A stretch of DNA of 64,000 nucleotides from JBFLYO01 sp040756745 (GTDB lineage Bacteria; Bacteroidota; Ignavibacteria; UBA10030; UBA6906). A program made the position numbers and the translations under genes. The DNA is taken from contig JBFLYO010000020.1 of the NCBI GenBank assembly GCA_040756745.1, positions 1 to 64,000 of the forward strand. The letters are read 5' to 3'. The notes below the pieces were generated by a model that ran no database searches, was not told where the DNA came from, and saw only the letters and a list, made by a program, of their open reading frames with translations. Positions 1 to 9,166 of this stretch are shown piece by piece; position 1 is the first letter of the stretch; every line of letters starts with the position of its first letter.

Positions 1-1
1 G

Positions 2-1165
2 ATCGTGTACTGCAACCGGGGAAGCGGTGGAGGAAATGCCGTTGGCAATGAGCAGAGCACGGCGCTGGGGGCAATCCGTGAAATGGAGGCGCGGCAGGCG
101 GCCGCGTCGTTCGGCATTACGAACGTGTGGTTCCTTCAGGGACGAGACACGCCGGGGCAGGACCTGTTCCAGTCTCTTGCGACATGGCATCACGGAGCCG
201 TGCTGGAGGACGTCGTGCGGCTGATCCGGTTGACGCGGCCGGAAGTGGTATTCACCTGGTTGCCCCACTTCGTTGCGGGCGAGAACCACGGCGACCATCA
301 GGCGGCGGGCGTGATTGCCACGGAGGCGTTTGATATTGCGGGTGATCCGACCGTTTTTCCCGCGCACGTCATGGCACCGCGCGAGCGGACGGACATCAAT
401 AATGCGACCGAGGGTCTCCACCCCTGGCAGCCGAAGAAGCTCTATTTCTTTTCCGATGCTTCGCATGACATTGTCGCTGAAGGTCCGGCCTTCGATCAGA
501 CGGCGATATCGCACACGCGCCGTGAACCGTACTACAAGATTGCTGCCTCGCTCCATGCACCGCACAGAACCCAGGGAGAGACATCCGCAGCCGCCGTGGA
601 AGCCCTTCGCACCGGAGACTTCTCGTGGTTCAATGCCTGGCTCGGTAGGTTCCGGTTGATCTTCGGTAAGTCGCTGGTCCACTGCGTGCCGACGGGCGAC
701 GTGTTCGACGGCATCACAGCGGAACCGGTTGCATACCGCCGTCCACCGGGGTATCTACCCCGTCCGGGTCGCGGCGTCTCGCTAGCTCTCGGCGGTCCGT
801 TCGAGTTTTATCGGAATTTCTGGCCGGCCCACGGCATCGAGCGCGTCGGACCGCTGGTTCGCCCCGAGATTGAAGTTGCAGCAGGGAGTTATCTCCACAT
901 TCCACTGCTGATCAGGAACGATACCCCCGACTCGGCCTCGGTCACGCTCCGGCCCCTCCTCCCGTCAGGATGGAGGGAGGCGAACGGATCGGGCACGTAC
1001 CGCATTCCCCCCGGCGGCGCCGCGGCTGTCCAGACGTTCGTCCGCTGTGCGGAGGGGACGACGACGAATCCGGTGGACGTGTCGTGGGAGGCGTCATCTG
1101 CCGGAGCGCGATTGGGCGACGTCACGCTGCACGTCACACTGAAGGATTGGACGCTACCCCAGTGA
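2..1165 (+). CDS. PIG-L/LmbE-family deacetylase, 5' end outside window
   Basis: The frame is open to the left edge, so the start and the expected first metal motif (HPDDE) lie outside the window. The visible part keeps the second PIG-L signature, GENHGDHQAAG, whose histidines complete the zinc site in family members that remove N-acetyl groups from sugars. After the deacetylase domain, roughly the last 100 residues form a beta-rich tail (LLIRNDTPDSASVTLRPL) that resembles NEW3/CARDB-like sandwich domains. The next gene starts 23 bp downstream on the same strand and is a glycosidase-like protein, so de-acetylation of a glycan substrate is likely. Family assignment is firm; the substrate is inference. 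Confidence 0.85.
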   Translation: MVYCNRGSGGGNAVGNEQSTALGAIREMEARQAAASFGITNVWFLQGRDTPGQDLFQSLATWHHGAVLEDVVRLIRLTRPEVVFTWLPHFVAGENHGDHQAAGVIATEAFDIAGDPTVFPAHVMAPRERTDINNATEGLHPWQPKKLYFFSDASHDIVAEGPAFDQTAISHTRREPYYKIAASLHAPHRTQGETSAAAVEALRTGDFSWFNAWLGRFRLIFGKSLVHCVPTGDVFDGITAEPVAYRRPPGYLPRPGRGVSLALGGPFEFYRNFWPAHGIERVGPLVRPEIEVAAGSYLHIPLLIRNDTPDSASVTLRPLLPSGWREANGSGTYRIPPGGAAAVQTFVRCAEGTTTNPVDVSWEASSAGARLGDVTLHVTLKDWTLPQ

Positions 1166-1188
1166 GATATCTTGCCTATCAGGCATCC

Positions 1189-3513
1189 ATGATGAGAACG
1201 GTTGCACTCACGGCACTCTGGTCGGCGCTTGCAGCCGTTTGCGGCCAGGCGCAAATGATCGATCCGGCGATCGACAGGGATGACGAGCCCTTCTGTTACT
1301 TCAGCCAGCCGACCGACGTCATCGGCGTGATGGACGGGAAGGAAGGGACGTTGATCTCCCCCGAGGGGTATCTCTACACCGGCTTTGGCGAGCTGATGTT
1401 TTTCACGGGGAATCCACCTGTCCCGGTACGCCGGCGTGTGAAGACGCTGGAGCGGGGTTACCTGCCGATCGTGCACTACTCGTTCGACACGGAGGGAATT
1501 GCGTACGCCGTGACGGCGTTTGCTGCGACGCTCGACGGGAACCCCGAGAGCCCGCTCATGAACTTCGTCAGGGTGCGCGTGGTCAACCCAACCCCTGTGC
1601 GCCGCACCGCCTACATCGCTGCAGCCATCCGGTTTCAGAACGACGCGAATACCAACTGGGGGGTGGGCGACAACCGGTTCGGCCGTCCGGCGAAGGCAGA
1701 GAGGACGGGGAATTATGAGCAGGCAGGCGTCCAGTTCAGCACGGACTGGGAGTACAGCTTCTCCGGCGATGCAGTGCTCCGTGACGGGAAGGTCATGTAC
1801 CTCTTTGCACAATCGCCGGCCCCTGAAAGAATGTTGACGCTCAAAACGGGGTATAACGAGTCCCCCTCAACCTCGCCCGAGAAACTCTTTATCCTCCCCA
1901 CGACGCCGGCCGGCATCGCGATGTACACGCTGCGACTGGAGGCAGGCCGGGAAGCGGTGCTCGACTTCAAAATGCCATACGAGCCCTTCCCGCACGACAG
2001 CCCGCTGACGGATGCGCTGAGAGCTGCGCGATTTGAGACGTTTCACGACCGGACCGTAGAGTTCTGGAAAAAGATTATCTCAGAAGGGATCTCGATTGAA
2101 CTGCCTGAGTCGAAGGCGGTAAACACCTTCAAAGCGAGTCTGGTGTACGACCTGATCGCACGGAACAAACACGACCAATGGTATGTCCAGAAGGTGAACG
2201 AGTTCCAGTACGACGCGTTCTGGCTCCGCGATGCCTCCTTCATTGTGCGCATGTACGACCTCGGCGGGTACCATGAGATCGCGCGCCAGTGCCTCGCGTT
2301 CTTCCTCCAGTGGCAGCAGCCCGATGGCAATTTCCTGTCGCAGGGAGGGCAGTACGACGGATGGGGGCAAACCCTCTGGGCGTTCGGACAGCATTATCGG
2401 ATTACCCGCGATCAGGAGTTTGCGGAATCAGTCTATCCCGCGGTGGTGAAGGCGGTGGCGTGGCTGCAACAGGCGCGACGCAGCGATCCATTCCGGCTCA
2501 TGCCGGCCACGACGCCGGGTGATAACGAGGACATCAGCGGGCACGTCACGGGCCATAATTTCATCGCGCTCGGGGGACTCAAGAACGCCATCGCGCTCGC
2601 GGAGGGGGTCGCCAACGCAGCGGATGCAAAAGCGTTCAGGGCAGAGTACGACGACTACCTGGAAGCACTGCTCGAACGCCTGCGCACCGTCACGGCGAAG
2701 ACGGGTGGCTACATGCCTCCGGGGCTCGACTCGCTGGGGGGACAGGATTGGGGAAACATGGAGTCGGTGTATCCTGAGATGATCCTCGATTCCTTCGATC
2801 CGATGGTGAGCGCAACGTTGGCGGCAACGCGCGCGAAATACCAGGAAGGGATCATGACATACGGGAACGGGCGGTGGCTGCATCACTATCTGACGATGGC
2901 GAACACCGAAACTGAAGTCGTGCGCGGCGAGCAACGGTCGGCAATCGAAGAGCTCTATGCCCTCCTCGTCCACACCAGCGCCACACATGCGGGATTCGAG
3001 TTCTCCGTGCTTCCCTGGAAGACCCGAGACTTCGGCATGAACCTGGCGCCGCACGGCTGGTTCGCCGCAAAGTACCGCGCACTCCTGAGGAATATGCTCG
3101 TCCGGGAACAGGGGAATGCACTGCACCTGTTTTCGGCCCTCTCTCCGTCGTGGGTCGGTAATGGATTGACGGTGGCGGTGCGTCGCGCGCCGACAAATTT
3201 TGGAGTCCTGGACGCTGAGCTCACGAGCGGCGTCGGTAACGCGGAGATCCGTCTCCGCGCGTCATACGTACGACCGCCGGACTCGCTGATCCTTCATTTA
3301 CCCTGGTTCATGCAGGTGGCGGCGGTGACAGCGGACGGTACGGCGATGAGAGTCACGGGTTCATCCGTGGCTCTCCCCCCGGCCACGAAGGCGGTCGCGA
3401 TCACCTGGAAGCGCGCAAAGGACGCACCGGTGTTGACGTACGACGGCGCCGTGAAATCCTACAGGGCGGAATATCACCGCCGGTACGGGGAATTCTTGAA
3501 ACAGGGAAACTGA
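1189..3513 (+). CDS. Secreted six-hairpin glycosidase-like protein
   Basis: The start chosen is the ATG at 1189, because MMRTVALTALWSALAAVCGQ is a clean signal peptide; the longer open frame back to 970 overlaps the preceding gene. The 774-residue product has an N-terminal beta-rich half and a C-terminal (alpha/alpha)6-barrel pattern: DAFWLRDASF near residue 342, then WQQPDGNFLSQ, DGWGQTLWAFGQ and PGDNEDISGHVTGHNF. Paired carboxylates in such segments are typical of inverting glycosidases of the six-hairpin superfamily. No specific GH family could be assigned by eye. It lies between a PIG-L deacetylase and two GH10 genes, which fits extracytoplasmic polysaccharide breakdown. Confidence 0.75.
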   Translation: MMRTVALTALWSALAAVCGQAQMIDPAIDRDDEPFCYFSQPTDVIGVMDGKEGTLISPEGYLYTGFGELMFFTGNPPVPVRRRVKTLERGYLPIVHYSFDTEGIAYAVTAFAATLDGNPESPLMNFVRVRVVNPTPVRRTAYIAAAIRFQNDANTNWGVGDNRFGRPAKAERTGNYEQAGVQFSTDWEYSFSGDAVLRDGKVMYLFAQSPAPERMLTLKTGYNESPSTSPEKLFILPTTPAGIAMYTLRLEAGREAVLDFKMPYEPFPHDSPLTDALRAARFETFHDRTVEFWKKIISEGISIELPESKAVNTFKASLVYDLIARNKHDQWYVQKVNEFQYDAFWLRDASFIVRMYDLGGYHEIARQCLAFFLQWQQPDGNFLSQGGQYDGWGQTLWAFGQHYRITRDQEFAESVYPAVVKAVAWLQQARRSDPFRLMPATTPGDNEDISGHVTGHNFIALGGLKNAIALAEGVANAADAKAFRAEYDDYLEALLERLRTVTAKTGGYMPPGLDSLGGQDWGNMESVYPEMILDSFDPMVSATLAATRAKYQEGIMTYGNGRWLHHYLTMANTETEVVRGEQRSAIEELYALLVHTSATHAGFEFSVLPWKTRDFGMNLAPHGWFAAKYRALLRNMLVREQGNALHLFSALSPSWVGNGLTVAVRRAPTNFGVLDAELTSGVGNAEIRLRASYVRPPDSLILHLPWFMQVAAVTADGTAMRVTGSSVALPPATKAVAITWKRAKDAPVLTYDGAVKSYRAEYHRRYGEFLKQGN

Positions 3514-3529
3514 ACATACAGGCGCGGTC

Positions 3530-5218
3530 ATGACCCGGTTGAGCAGAAGGCGGTTTCTCAGGGCGAGCGCACTTGCAGGTATCGGCAGTGCCATCGGTTC
3601 GAGGGTCGCCCGTTCAGCGGTCACACATTCATTTTCAGGGGAGTCGAGACGCATGACGACAGGGAAGGGATCGCTCATCTTCCGTCCGGTGTTCGTTCAG
3701 TCGGGCCGCGGCCCGCATCTGCTCGACTGGGCGTACGCGACGGACGCGGCCTGGGATTCGTTTTATTCGGACATCGTTGCCACGCGCGAAGGTGTGACAA
3801 TCACGGATGCCGGGGGGAGGGAGAAGTTCGGCATCAACGTGAGGTGGAACGTCGAGGGGTTCGGCTATATCTTCATCACAGCGGACAATGGCGGGGAGTT
3901 CTACCAGCTTCCCTCCACCGGCAGCCGTACGCTGAACCTGAACTTCGAGCTGGCGAAGAGTAGAGTGGCGCGGAACAGGCGTCGCCTCGAACTGCACCGG
4001 CAAGACGGCTGGAACCCCTCGCGCGAGCTGGAAGGGTTGATCGGTCTTGCCGAAGGGTATTATCGGGACGCGGGGGGGCACTTTCAGGAGAGCGAGCGGT
4101 GCGGCGCACTGGCCCAGACATCTCTCCTGTACGGCATGCGGGCGGGGGAAATGATCGAGCTCGAACACGCGCGGCACGCAATCAGACGCCGCGGTGCCCG
4201 CAAGGATTTCTTCGCAGGGTGCGACGCCCGCGGCTACTTCCAGATGGACGTGGAACTCTTTCTGTCGCGCTTCACCGAGCTGTTCGATTATGCCACAATT
4301 ACCCACTACCTGATCAGCGGCGTCTTTGAGGATTTTGAACCGGAGGAGGGAAAGACCCAGTTCGATCTCCGCGACGCGCTGTTCAGGCAGCTTCGGAGCC
4401 GCAACATCACCGTCGAAGGACGGCCGCTCTGGTGGTCCTACAAAACAACTACTCCCGACTGGCTCCGGTCCAAGACGTACGACGGCGTTCGGAAGTACGT
4501 GGAACAACACGTCCGCAAGGTCGTTGGCCACTATGGCGAAGGCATGTACGCCTGGGAGGTCGTCAACGAGTTTCACGATTGGGCAAACGAATGCCGGCTC
4601 ACTCCCGACCAGATCATCGAGGTGACCCGGCTCGCCTGTGAAGTGGCGCGCGACACCGCTCCCCGCGTGAAACGGCTGATCAACAACTGTGCTCCGTTTG
4701 CCGAGTACGTGCAGCTGAAGAAGATGACCGATCTCGACGCGACGCATCCACAACGCACCCCGTATCAATTCGTGAAACAGCTCGCCGAGGCCGGCGTTCC
4801 GTTCGATATCACAGGCATCCAGATGTACTTTCCCTACCGGGACCTGGCGGACACGATCATCCTCATTGAAAAATTCAGGGACATCGGCAGACCAATCCAG
4901 CTGACGGAGGTCGGCGCGTCGGCGGGACCATCGGAGGATTCCATCAAGTCGGGCAAGCTCACCATTTCGCAGGAGCCGTACGTCTGGCACCGCCCGTGGG
5001 ACGAAGAGCTCCAGGCCGACTGGATGGAGGGGCTCTACACGCTCGCGTACAGCAAGCCCTACATCGAGGCCGCGAACTGGTATGATTTTGTGGATCCGTA
5101 CTCCTGGATTCCGAATGGCGGGTTCCTCCGCTCTCCGAAAGGGGAGAAGCGGGCGATTGTGGACCGGTTCCTGAAGATGAAGTCGGAATGGAAATCACTC
5201 CCACGCGCTGCAGAGTAA
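3530..5218 (+). CDS. TAT-exported GH10 family glycoside hydrolase (xylanase-like), copy 1
   Basis: The 562-residue product begins with a twin-arginine signal (SRRRFLRAS, residues 5-13), so it should be exported folded. Residues about 200-540 are a GH10 TIM barrel: the acid/base Glu is E347 in WEVVNEFHDW and the nucleophile Glu is E460 in QLTEVGAS. About 200 residues of extra N-terminal domain precede the barrel, including VRWNVEGFGYIFITADNGG, and do not match a CBM I can name. GH10 enzymes are retaining endo-beta-1,4-xylanases or relatives; the degenerate surroundings of both Glu motifs suggest a divergent subfamily whose substrate may not be plain xylan. A paralogue follows 16 bp downstream. 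Confidence 0.88.
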   Translation: MTRLSRRRFLRASALAGIGSAIGSRVARSAVTHSFSGESRRMTTGKGSLIFRPVFVQSGRGPHLLDWAYATDAAWDSFYSDIVATREGVTITDAGGREKFGINVRWNVEGFGYIFITADNGGEFYQLPSTGSRTLNLNFELAKSRVARNRRRLELHRQDGWNPSRELEGLIGLAEGYYRDAGGHFQESERCGALAQTSLLYGMRAGEMIELEHARHAIRRRGARKDFFAGCDARGYFQMDVELFLSRFTELFDYATITHYLISGVFEDFEPEEGKTQFDLRDALFRQLRSRNITVEGRPLWWSYKTTTPDWLRSKTYDGVRKYVEQHVRKVVGHYGEGMYAWEVVNEFHDWANECRLTPDQIIEVTRLACEVARDTAPRVKRLINNCAPFAEYVQLKKMTDLDATHPQRTPYQFVKQLAEAGVPFDITGIQMYFPYRDLADTIILIEKFRDIGRPIQLTEVGASAGPSEDSIKSGKLTISQEPYVWHRPWDEELQADWMEGLYTLAYSKPYIEAANWYDFVDPYSWIPNGGFLRSPKGEKRAIVDRFLKMKSEWKSLPRAAE

Positions 5219-5234
5219 CTACACAGGATCCCGC

Positions 5235-6878
5235 ATGGACCGCATTTCACGCCGTTCGTTCCTGAAGCAGAGTGCTCTGTCAGCCGTTGCCCTCGGGACA
5301 GTTCCCGTGGCAGGTCGAGGCGGCCCGTTGTATGTGCTTCCCGGGCGCGATCTGGTCTTCCGGCCATACCCCCACCCGCAGATGCCCGCCATGGCGTTTG
5401 CGTATCTTGCCGACGAACAGGAGGATCCCTTCAAGTCATCCGTTCGTGTTGACCGCGACGGCATCGTTGTCCCACGCGACATCGGGAGCGGGAAATTCTC
5501 CGTCAACGCCCGCTGGTACGTTCGGGATTTTGGCTATGTCTGGCTCTCAGCCGACAACGGAGGAAGGTTCTATACCTCTGACGACGCGGTTCCGGACAAG
5601 ATCCTGAACCTCGAGTTCGCTCGGAGCAGGGTGACCCGCAATGCGTCGGTGCGTGCCCGCTACGAGAAGGAGGGGACGGTATTCTCTCCGGAAGTGATTC
5701 ACCTGTTCGATGCGTCGGAGGAGCTTTTCGAAGATGCCGCGAAGCGACGGCAGGATCCGGCGCGCTGTGTTGCGCTCGCGGATCGGGCGCTGGCCCACGC
5801 ACTGCGGGCGGGAGAACGTATCGAGCTCGAGAAGGCGCGCAGCGATATTGCCCGTCGTAGAAGAACGGACGACGTTTATTTCGGATGCGAAACCCGACAG
5901 TATGTCTGGGCCAAGTCGGAGGAGTTCACGAAGCGCTTCGTCGAGCTCTTCAATTTCGCGACGATCACGCATTACGTCTGGGACACCTGGTATCCGCTGT
6001 TCGAGCCGCGCGAAGGGGAATATCAGTGGGGGATAAAAGACGACATCGTCCGGTGGCTGTCGCATTACGACATCACCATTCAGGGAAGGCCGCTGTTCTG
6101 GTTTCATCCCACGGTGACGCCCGAATGGCTGAAGCGGAAGACGTTCGACGAGGTGAAACAGTACGTGGAGCGGCACGCGCACGCCCTCGTCTCCCATTAC
6201 GGTGAAAAGATCCGGCAGTGGGAGATCGTGAACGAGTTTCACGACTGGGCGAACATACACAATCTGTCAGAAGCGCAGATCACGGAGATTGTCCGGCTCG
6301 CGTGCACGGCAGCCCGGGAGGCCGATCCGGGTGTAGTCCGGATCCTCAACAACTGTTGCCCGTGGGCGGAGTACGCCGCCCGGGGCCGCATGGCGCGGAT
6401 GGACGCCACTCGTCCGCTCCGATCGCCGAGGAGGTTCCTGCAGGACCTTGCAGATGCAGGGGTCGAGTACGATGTCCTCGGCATCCAGATCTACTTCCCC
6501 CAGCGCGATCTCTCCGACATTGCCCGGCTGCTCGAGCGACTCGCGGCGTTCGGCAAACCGATCTACATTACCGAGATCGGTGCAAGCTCCAAGCTGACCG
6601 CGCCGGCGCCGTCCGGCGCAGTGAATGCCCCGCAGGAAGAACCGTACGCGTGGCATCGCCATTGGGATGAAGAGCTTCAGGCCGACTGGCTTGAACAGGT
6701 GTACACTCTGTATTACAGCAAACCGTACATCAAGGCGATCAACTGGTACGACTTTTCGGATTTCCGCCCCTTCATCGTGAACGGCGGCCTGGTCCGCGAA
6801 GACGCCAGTCCAAAACAGTCGTTCCACCGCCTCGCCGCGCTGCTGAACGATTGGAAGATGCTGCCTGCGAAGAAATGA
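5235..6878 (+). CDS. TAT-exported GH10 family glycoside hydrolase, copy 2
   Basis: A tandem paralogue of the preceding gene (547 residues) with the same architecture: a twin-arginine signal (SRRSFLKQS), the same about 200-residue N-terminal domain (VRDFGYVWLSADNGG), then the GH10 barrel. Acid/base is E334 in WEIVNEFHDW and the nucleophile is E447 in YITEIGAS. The shared extra domain and conserved spacing show a duplication of the whole gene, not of the catalytic domain alone. The two copies probably act on related linkages in the same glycan. The following gene starts 22 bp downstream after a GGAAGGAGG ribosome binding site. Confidence 0.88.
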   Translation: MDRISRRSFLKQSALSAVALGTVPVAGRGGPLYVLPGRDLVFRPYPHPQMPAMAFAYLADEQEDPFKSSVRVDRDGIVVPRDIGSGKFSVNARWYVRDFGYVWLSADNGGRFYTSDDAVPDKILNLEFARSRVTRNASVRARYEKEGTVFSPEVIHLFDASEELFEDAAKRRQDPARCVALADRALAHALRAGERIELEKARSDIARRRRTDDVYFGCETRQYVWAKSEEFTKRFVELFNFATITHYVWDTWYPLFEPREGEYQWGIKDDIVRWLSHYDITIQGRPLFWFHPTVTPEWLKRKTFDEVKQYVERHAHALVSHYGEKIRQWEIVNEFHDWANIHNLSEAQITEIVRLACTAAREADPGVVRILNNCCPWAEYAARGRMARMDATRPLRSPRRFLQDLADAGVEYDVLGIQIYFPQRDLSDIARLLERLAAFGKPIYITEIGASSKLTAPAPSGAVNAPQEEPYAWHRHWDEELQADWLEQVYTLYYSKPYIKAINWYDFSDFRPFIVNGGLVREDASPKQSFHRLAALLNDWKMLPAKK

Positions 6879-6900
6879 GCGGGAAGGAGGAAACGCTGAA

Positions 6901-8049
6901 ATGACATCAAAGCAACGGATGATGACGGCCTTCCGGCGACAGAAGGCGGACCACGTGCCGGTCTGCCCCGACATCTCCGTCATGGTCCCTGCGAAGCTGA
7001 CGGGACGGCCGTTCTATGAGCTGTTCCTGGACGGCCGCGAGCACAACGGCTGGACGTCGGCGACCTATGCCGAAGCGTATGTCAGGGCGGTGGAGCACTT
7101 CGGGATCGACGGGTGGTACATCTACGGGGGACTGAAGGAACTGCGTCCGCCGGGGACTCCCGAGTTCGTGGACACCGTTACTGCCGAGCCCGGCCGCCGC
7201 ATTGTCAGCCGACTCTGCAAGACGTCGAACGGGGACCTCGATGAAGTGGAGATCTATTTTTCGGATGAGCCCCCCTGGCGGGAGGTGAAACCGATCAAGG
7301 ATCTCCGCCGCGACTTCGAGCGGTTCAAGCTGTTTATGCGGACGGGGGGATGGACGTGGGAAAAGGAATTCAAAGACAGAGACCGGATCGGTGATCGGGG
7401 CGTGTACGTGGCCATGGTGCCCGTGTTCCAGGACTGGTGGTTCAACTATCGTCACGGGGGCTTCGAGCAGTGCGTCGCGGACTTCACCGACGAGCCCGAG
7501 TTCATGGAGGAGGTCCATGAGTTCTGGATGGAGTGGGCCCTCGCCTACCTTGCGGCAAACCTCGAGGCGATACCGGACGAGATCATGCTTGGCGGCTCCA
7601 GCGCGAGCCTGAGCGTCAGCTCCCCCTCGATCTTCCGCAGGTTTGAGTTGCCGTTTATCAAGAAGGCCTCGGCCATGTGCAGGGAGAAGGGAATCATCAG
7701 CCACCTGCATATCTGCGGGCGCTCATGGAAGCTCGTCGAAATCGTTGCCGCCGAGACCGATGTCGATGTGATGGAACCGATGGAGGAACCCCCGGGGGGC
7801 GACGTGGACATTGCGGAGGCAAAGCGGCGCGTGGGGAGCAGACTCTGCATCAAGGGGAACATCAATACCTTTGAGTTCATGCTGCGAGCGACGGCTGCGC
7901 AGGTCGAGGAAAAATGCAAGCGGCTGATCGACGCCGCGGCGGCAGACGGGGGGTTTGTTCTCTCCACAGGCGACCAGTGCGGCCGGGATACGCCGCATGA
8001 GAACCTGATTGCGATGGTGGAAGTGGCGAAGACGTACGGAAAGTACTGA
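6901..8049 (+). CDS. Uroporphyrinogen decarboxylase-family protein, MtaA/CmuA-like, with HxC...C zinc motif
   Basis: The 382-residue product has the URO-D/methyltransferase fold signature (opening MTSKQRMMTAFRRQKADHVP). It carries H270-x-C272 (LHICG) and C360 (GDQCGRDTP). This is the HxC-Xn-C zinc site of methylcobamide:thiol methyltransferases such as MtaA; true HemE decarboxylases lack it. The family assignment is strong, and the methyl-transfer prediction rests on these three ligands. No corrinoid protein is encoded nearby, so the methyl donor is unknown. Position inside a glycan-degradation operon suggests handling of methylated sugars or C1 units, which is inference. It begins with a strong SD (ggaagga) 7-15 bp upstream. 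Confidence 0.8.
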   Translation: MTSKQRMMTAFRRQKADHVPVCPDISVMVPAKLTGRPFYELFLDGREHNGWTSATYAEAYVRAVEHFGIDGWYIYGGLKELRPPGTPEFVDTVTAEPGRRIVSRLCKTSNGDLDEVEIYFSDEPPWREVKPIKDLRRDFERFKLFMRTGGWTWEKEFKDRDRIGDRGVYVAMVPVFQDWWFNYRHGGFEQCVADFTDEPEFMEEVHEFWMEWALAYLAANLEAIPDEIMLGGSSASLSVSSPSIFRRFELPFIKKASAMCREKGIISHLHICGRSWKLVEIVAAETDVDVMEPMEEPPGGDVDIAEAKRRVGSRLCIKGNINTFEFMLRATAAQVEEKCKRLIDAAAADGGFVLSTGDQCGRDTPHENLIAMVEVAKTYGKY

Positions 8050-8052
8050 AGC

Positions 8053-8080
8053 ATTGCGGATTGCGGAATGCGGATTGCGG
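8053..8080 (+). repeat. Heptamer array, ATTGCGG x4
   Basis: Four perfect or near-perfect 7-bp units (ATTGCGG, ATTGCGG, AATGCGG, ATTGCGG) sit 3 bp after the stop of the URO-D-like gene and 21 bp before the GTG of the epimerase gene. They belong to the heptamer family also seen at 15576, 40622, 53056, 58868 and 60865. The array lies inside an apparent operon. Confidence 0.85.
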
Positions 8081-8101
8081 AAATGTAGTGACGGTGCTCC
8101 G

Positions 8102-9112
8102 GTGAACGTGCTCGTGATCGGCGGGATGGGTTTCATCAGCGGGGCGCTGGTACGGCGGCTGGTGTCGGAGGGTCACGGCGTCACCGTCCTCACCCGGGGG
8201 AAGGGGGAAGGCGTGATCGACGCACGCGTGAAACGGCTCGTCGGCGACAGAAGGATCCCGGCGGAGCTTGAGGCGGTAGTCGGTCGGACGACATACGACG
8301 TCGTCTACGACATGATCGCCTACCAGCCGGCGGAGTCCTCTGCCGCCGCCAGGATCTTCAGGGGGAAGGTCGGCCGCTTCATCCACTGCAGCACCGTCTC
8401 GGTGTACATGGTTTCGGATGCCGTCCGCTGCCCGATCACCGAGGACCAGGACAGGGGGCCGCTGATGGATTACTGGGAGCGTAACCCCTTCGGGATGAGC
8501 TACGGCATCAGGAAGCGGGAATGTGAAGATGTGCTCTGGCGGGCGCATGACGCCAAAACGTTCCCCGTCAGCATGGTGCGCCCGACGTTTGTCTGCGGCC
8601 CGCACGATCCTGCCGGGAGGGACTATTTCTGGATCGAACGGATCCTGGACGGACGCCCGCTGCTGGTGCCGGGGTCCGGCGACTGTGCCTTCCAGCTGGT
8701 CAACGTGGAAGATGTCGCACAGGCGCTGGCACAGCTCCCCGAGGATTCCGCAAGCGCAGGGAAGGCCTACAATGTGGCGGGAGAGGAAATATTCTCCCTG
8801 AACGAATACTTACGCGCCCTCGGCAATCTCCTCGGCCGATCGCCGGAGCTCTTCCATGTGCAGCGTGAGACGTTTGAGCGGCAGCCATTCAGCACGTCTG
8901 AGGCGGGAGATGTCTTCCCCTACGACGTCCGGCGTACTGCAGTGTTCAGTCTCGACCGGATCAAGCGAGACCTCGGCTTCAGGCCGACTCCGTTCGACGA
9001 CTGGATGCGGAAGACGATTGACTGGCTGCTGGCTTCGCCGCGCCCGCATTCTCACGGTTACGGGAGACGGGAAGAGGAGCTCGCAGTGTTGCGCTCCGTG
9101 GGCCGGGCGTGA
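8102..9112 (+). CDS. NAD(P)-dependent epimerase/dehydratase (extended SDR)
   Basis: The start chosen is the GTG at 8102, giving MNVLVIGGMGFISGALVRRL, where the Rossmann GxxGxxG opens at residue 7 as in the family. The open frame continues upstream to 8009 only through the heptamer array and the preceding gene's end. The catalytic YxxxK is present as SYGIRK. At 336 residues it has normal length for extended SDR sugar-nucleotide or sugar epimerases. The Shine-Dalgarno sequence is weak. In this operon it probably oxidises, epimerises or reduces a sugar intermediate; the substrate cannot be read from the sequence. Confidence 0.85.
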   Translation: MNVLVIGGMGFISGALVRRLVSEGHGVTVLTRGKGEGVIDARVKRLVGDRRIPAELEAVVGRTTYDVVYDMIAYQPAESSAAARIFRGKVGRFIHCSTVSVYMVSDAVRCPITEDQDRGPLMDYWERNPFGMSYGIRKRECEDVLWRAHDAKTFPVSMVRPTFVCGPHDPAGRDYFWIERILDGRPLLVPGSGDCAFQLVNVEDVAQALAQLPEDSASAGKAYNVAGEEIFSLNEYLRALGNLLGRSPELFHVQRETFERQPFSTSEAGDVFPYDVRRTAVFSLDRIKRDLGFRPTPFDDWMRKTIDWLLASPRPHSHGYGRREEELAVLRSVGRA

Positions 9113-9166
9113 GGACATTGAAGCACATCGTAGAAATTGACAACTTACCAGAGGAGGAGTAACGAC

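Noticed and set aside
970..1188. Extended N-terminus for the six-hairpin protein gene
   Set aside because: This extension overlaps the PIG-L gene in another frame and would bury the clear signal peptide that starts at 1189.
3635..4990. Long open frame on the - strand opposite the first GH10 gene (451 codons)
   Set aside because: It is the antisense of a well-supported GH10 gene, has no family motifs and is expected from GC-rich codon use. The same reasoning removes long antisense frames at 25597-26715, 35811-36887, 57528-58553 and 889-1812.
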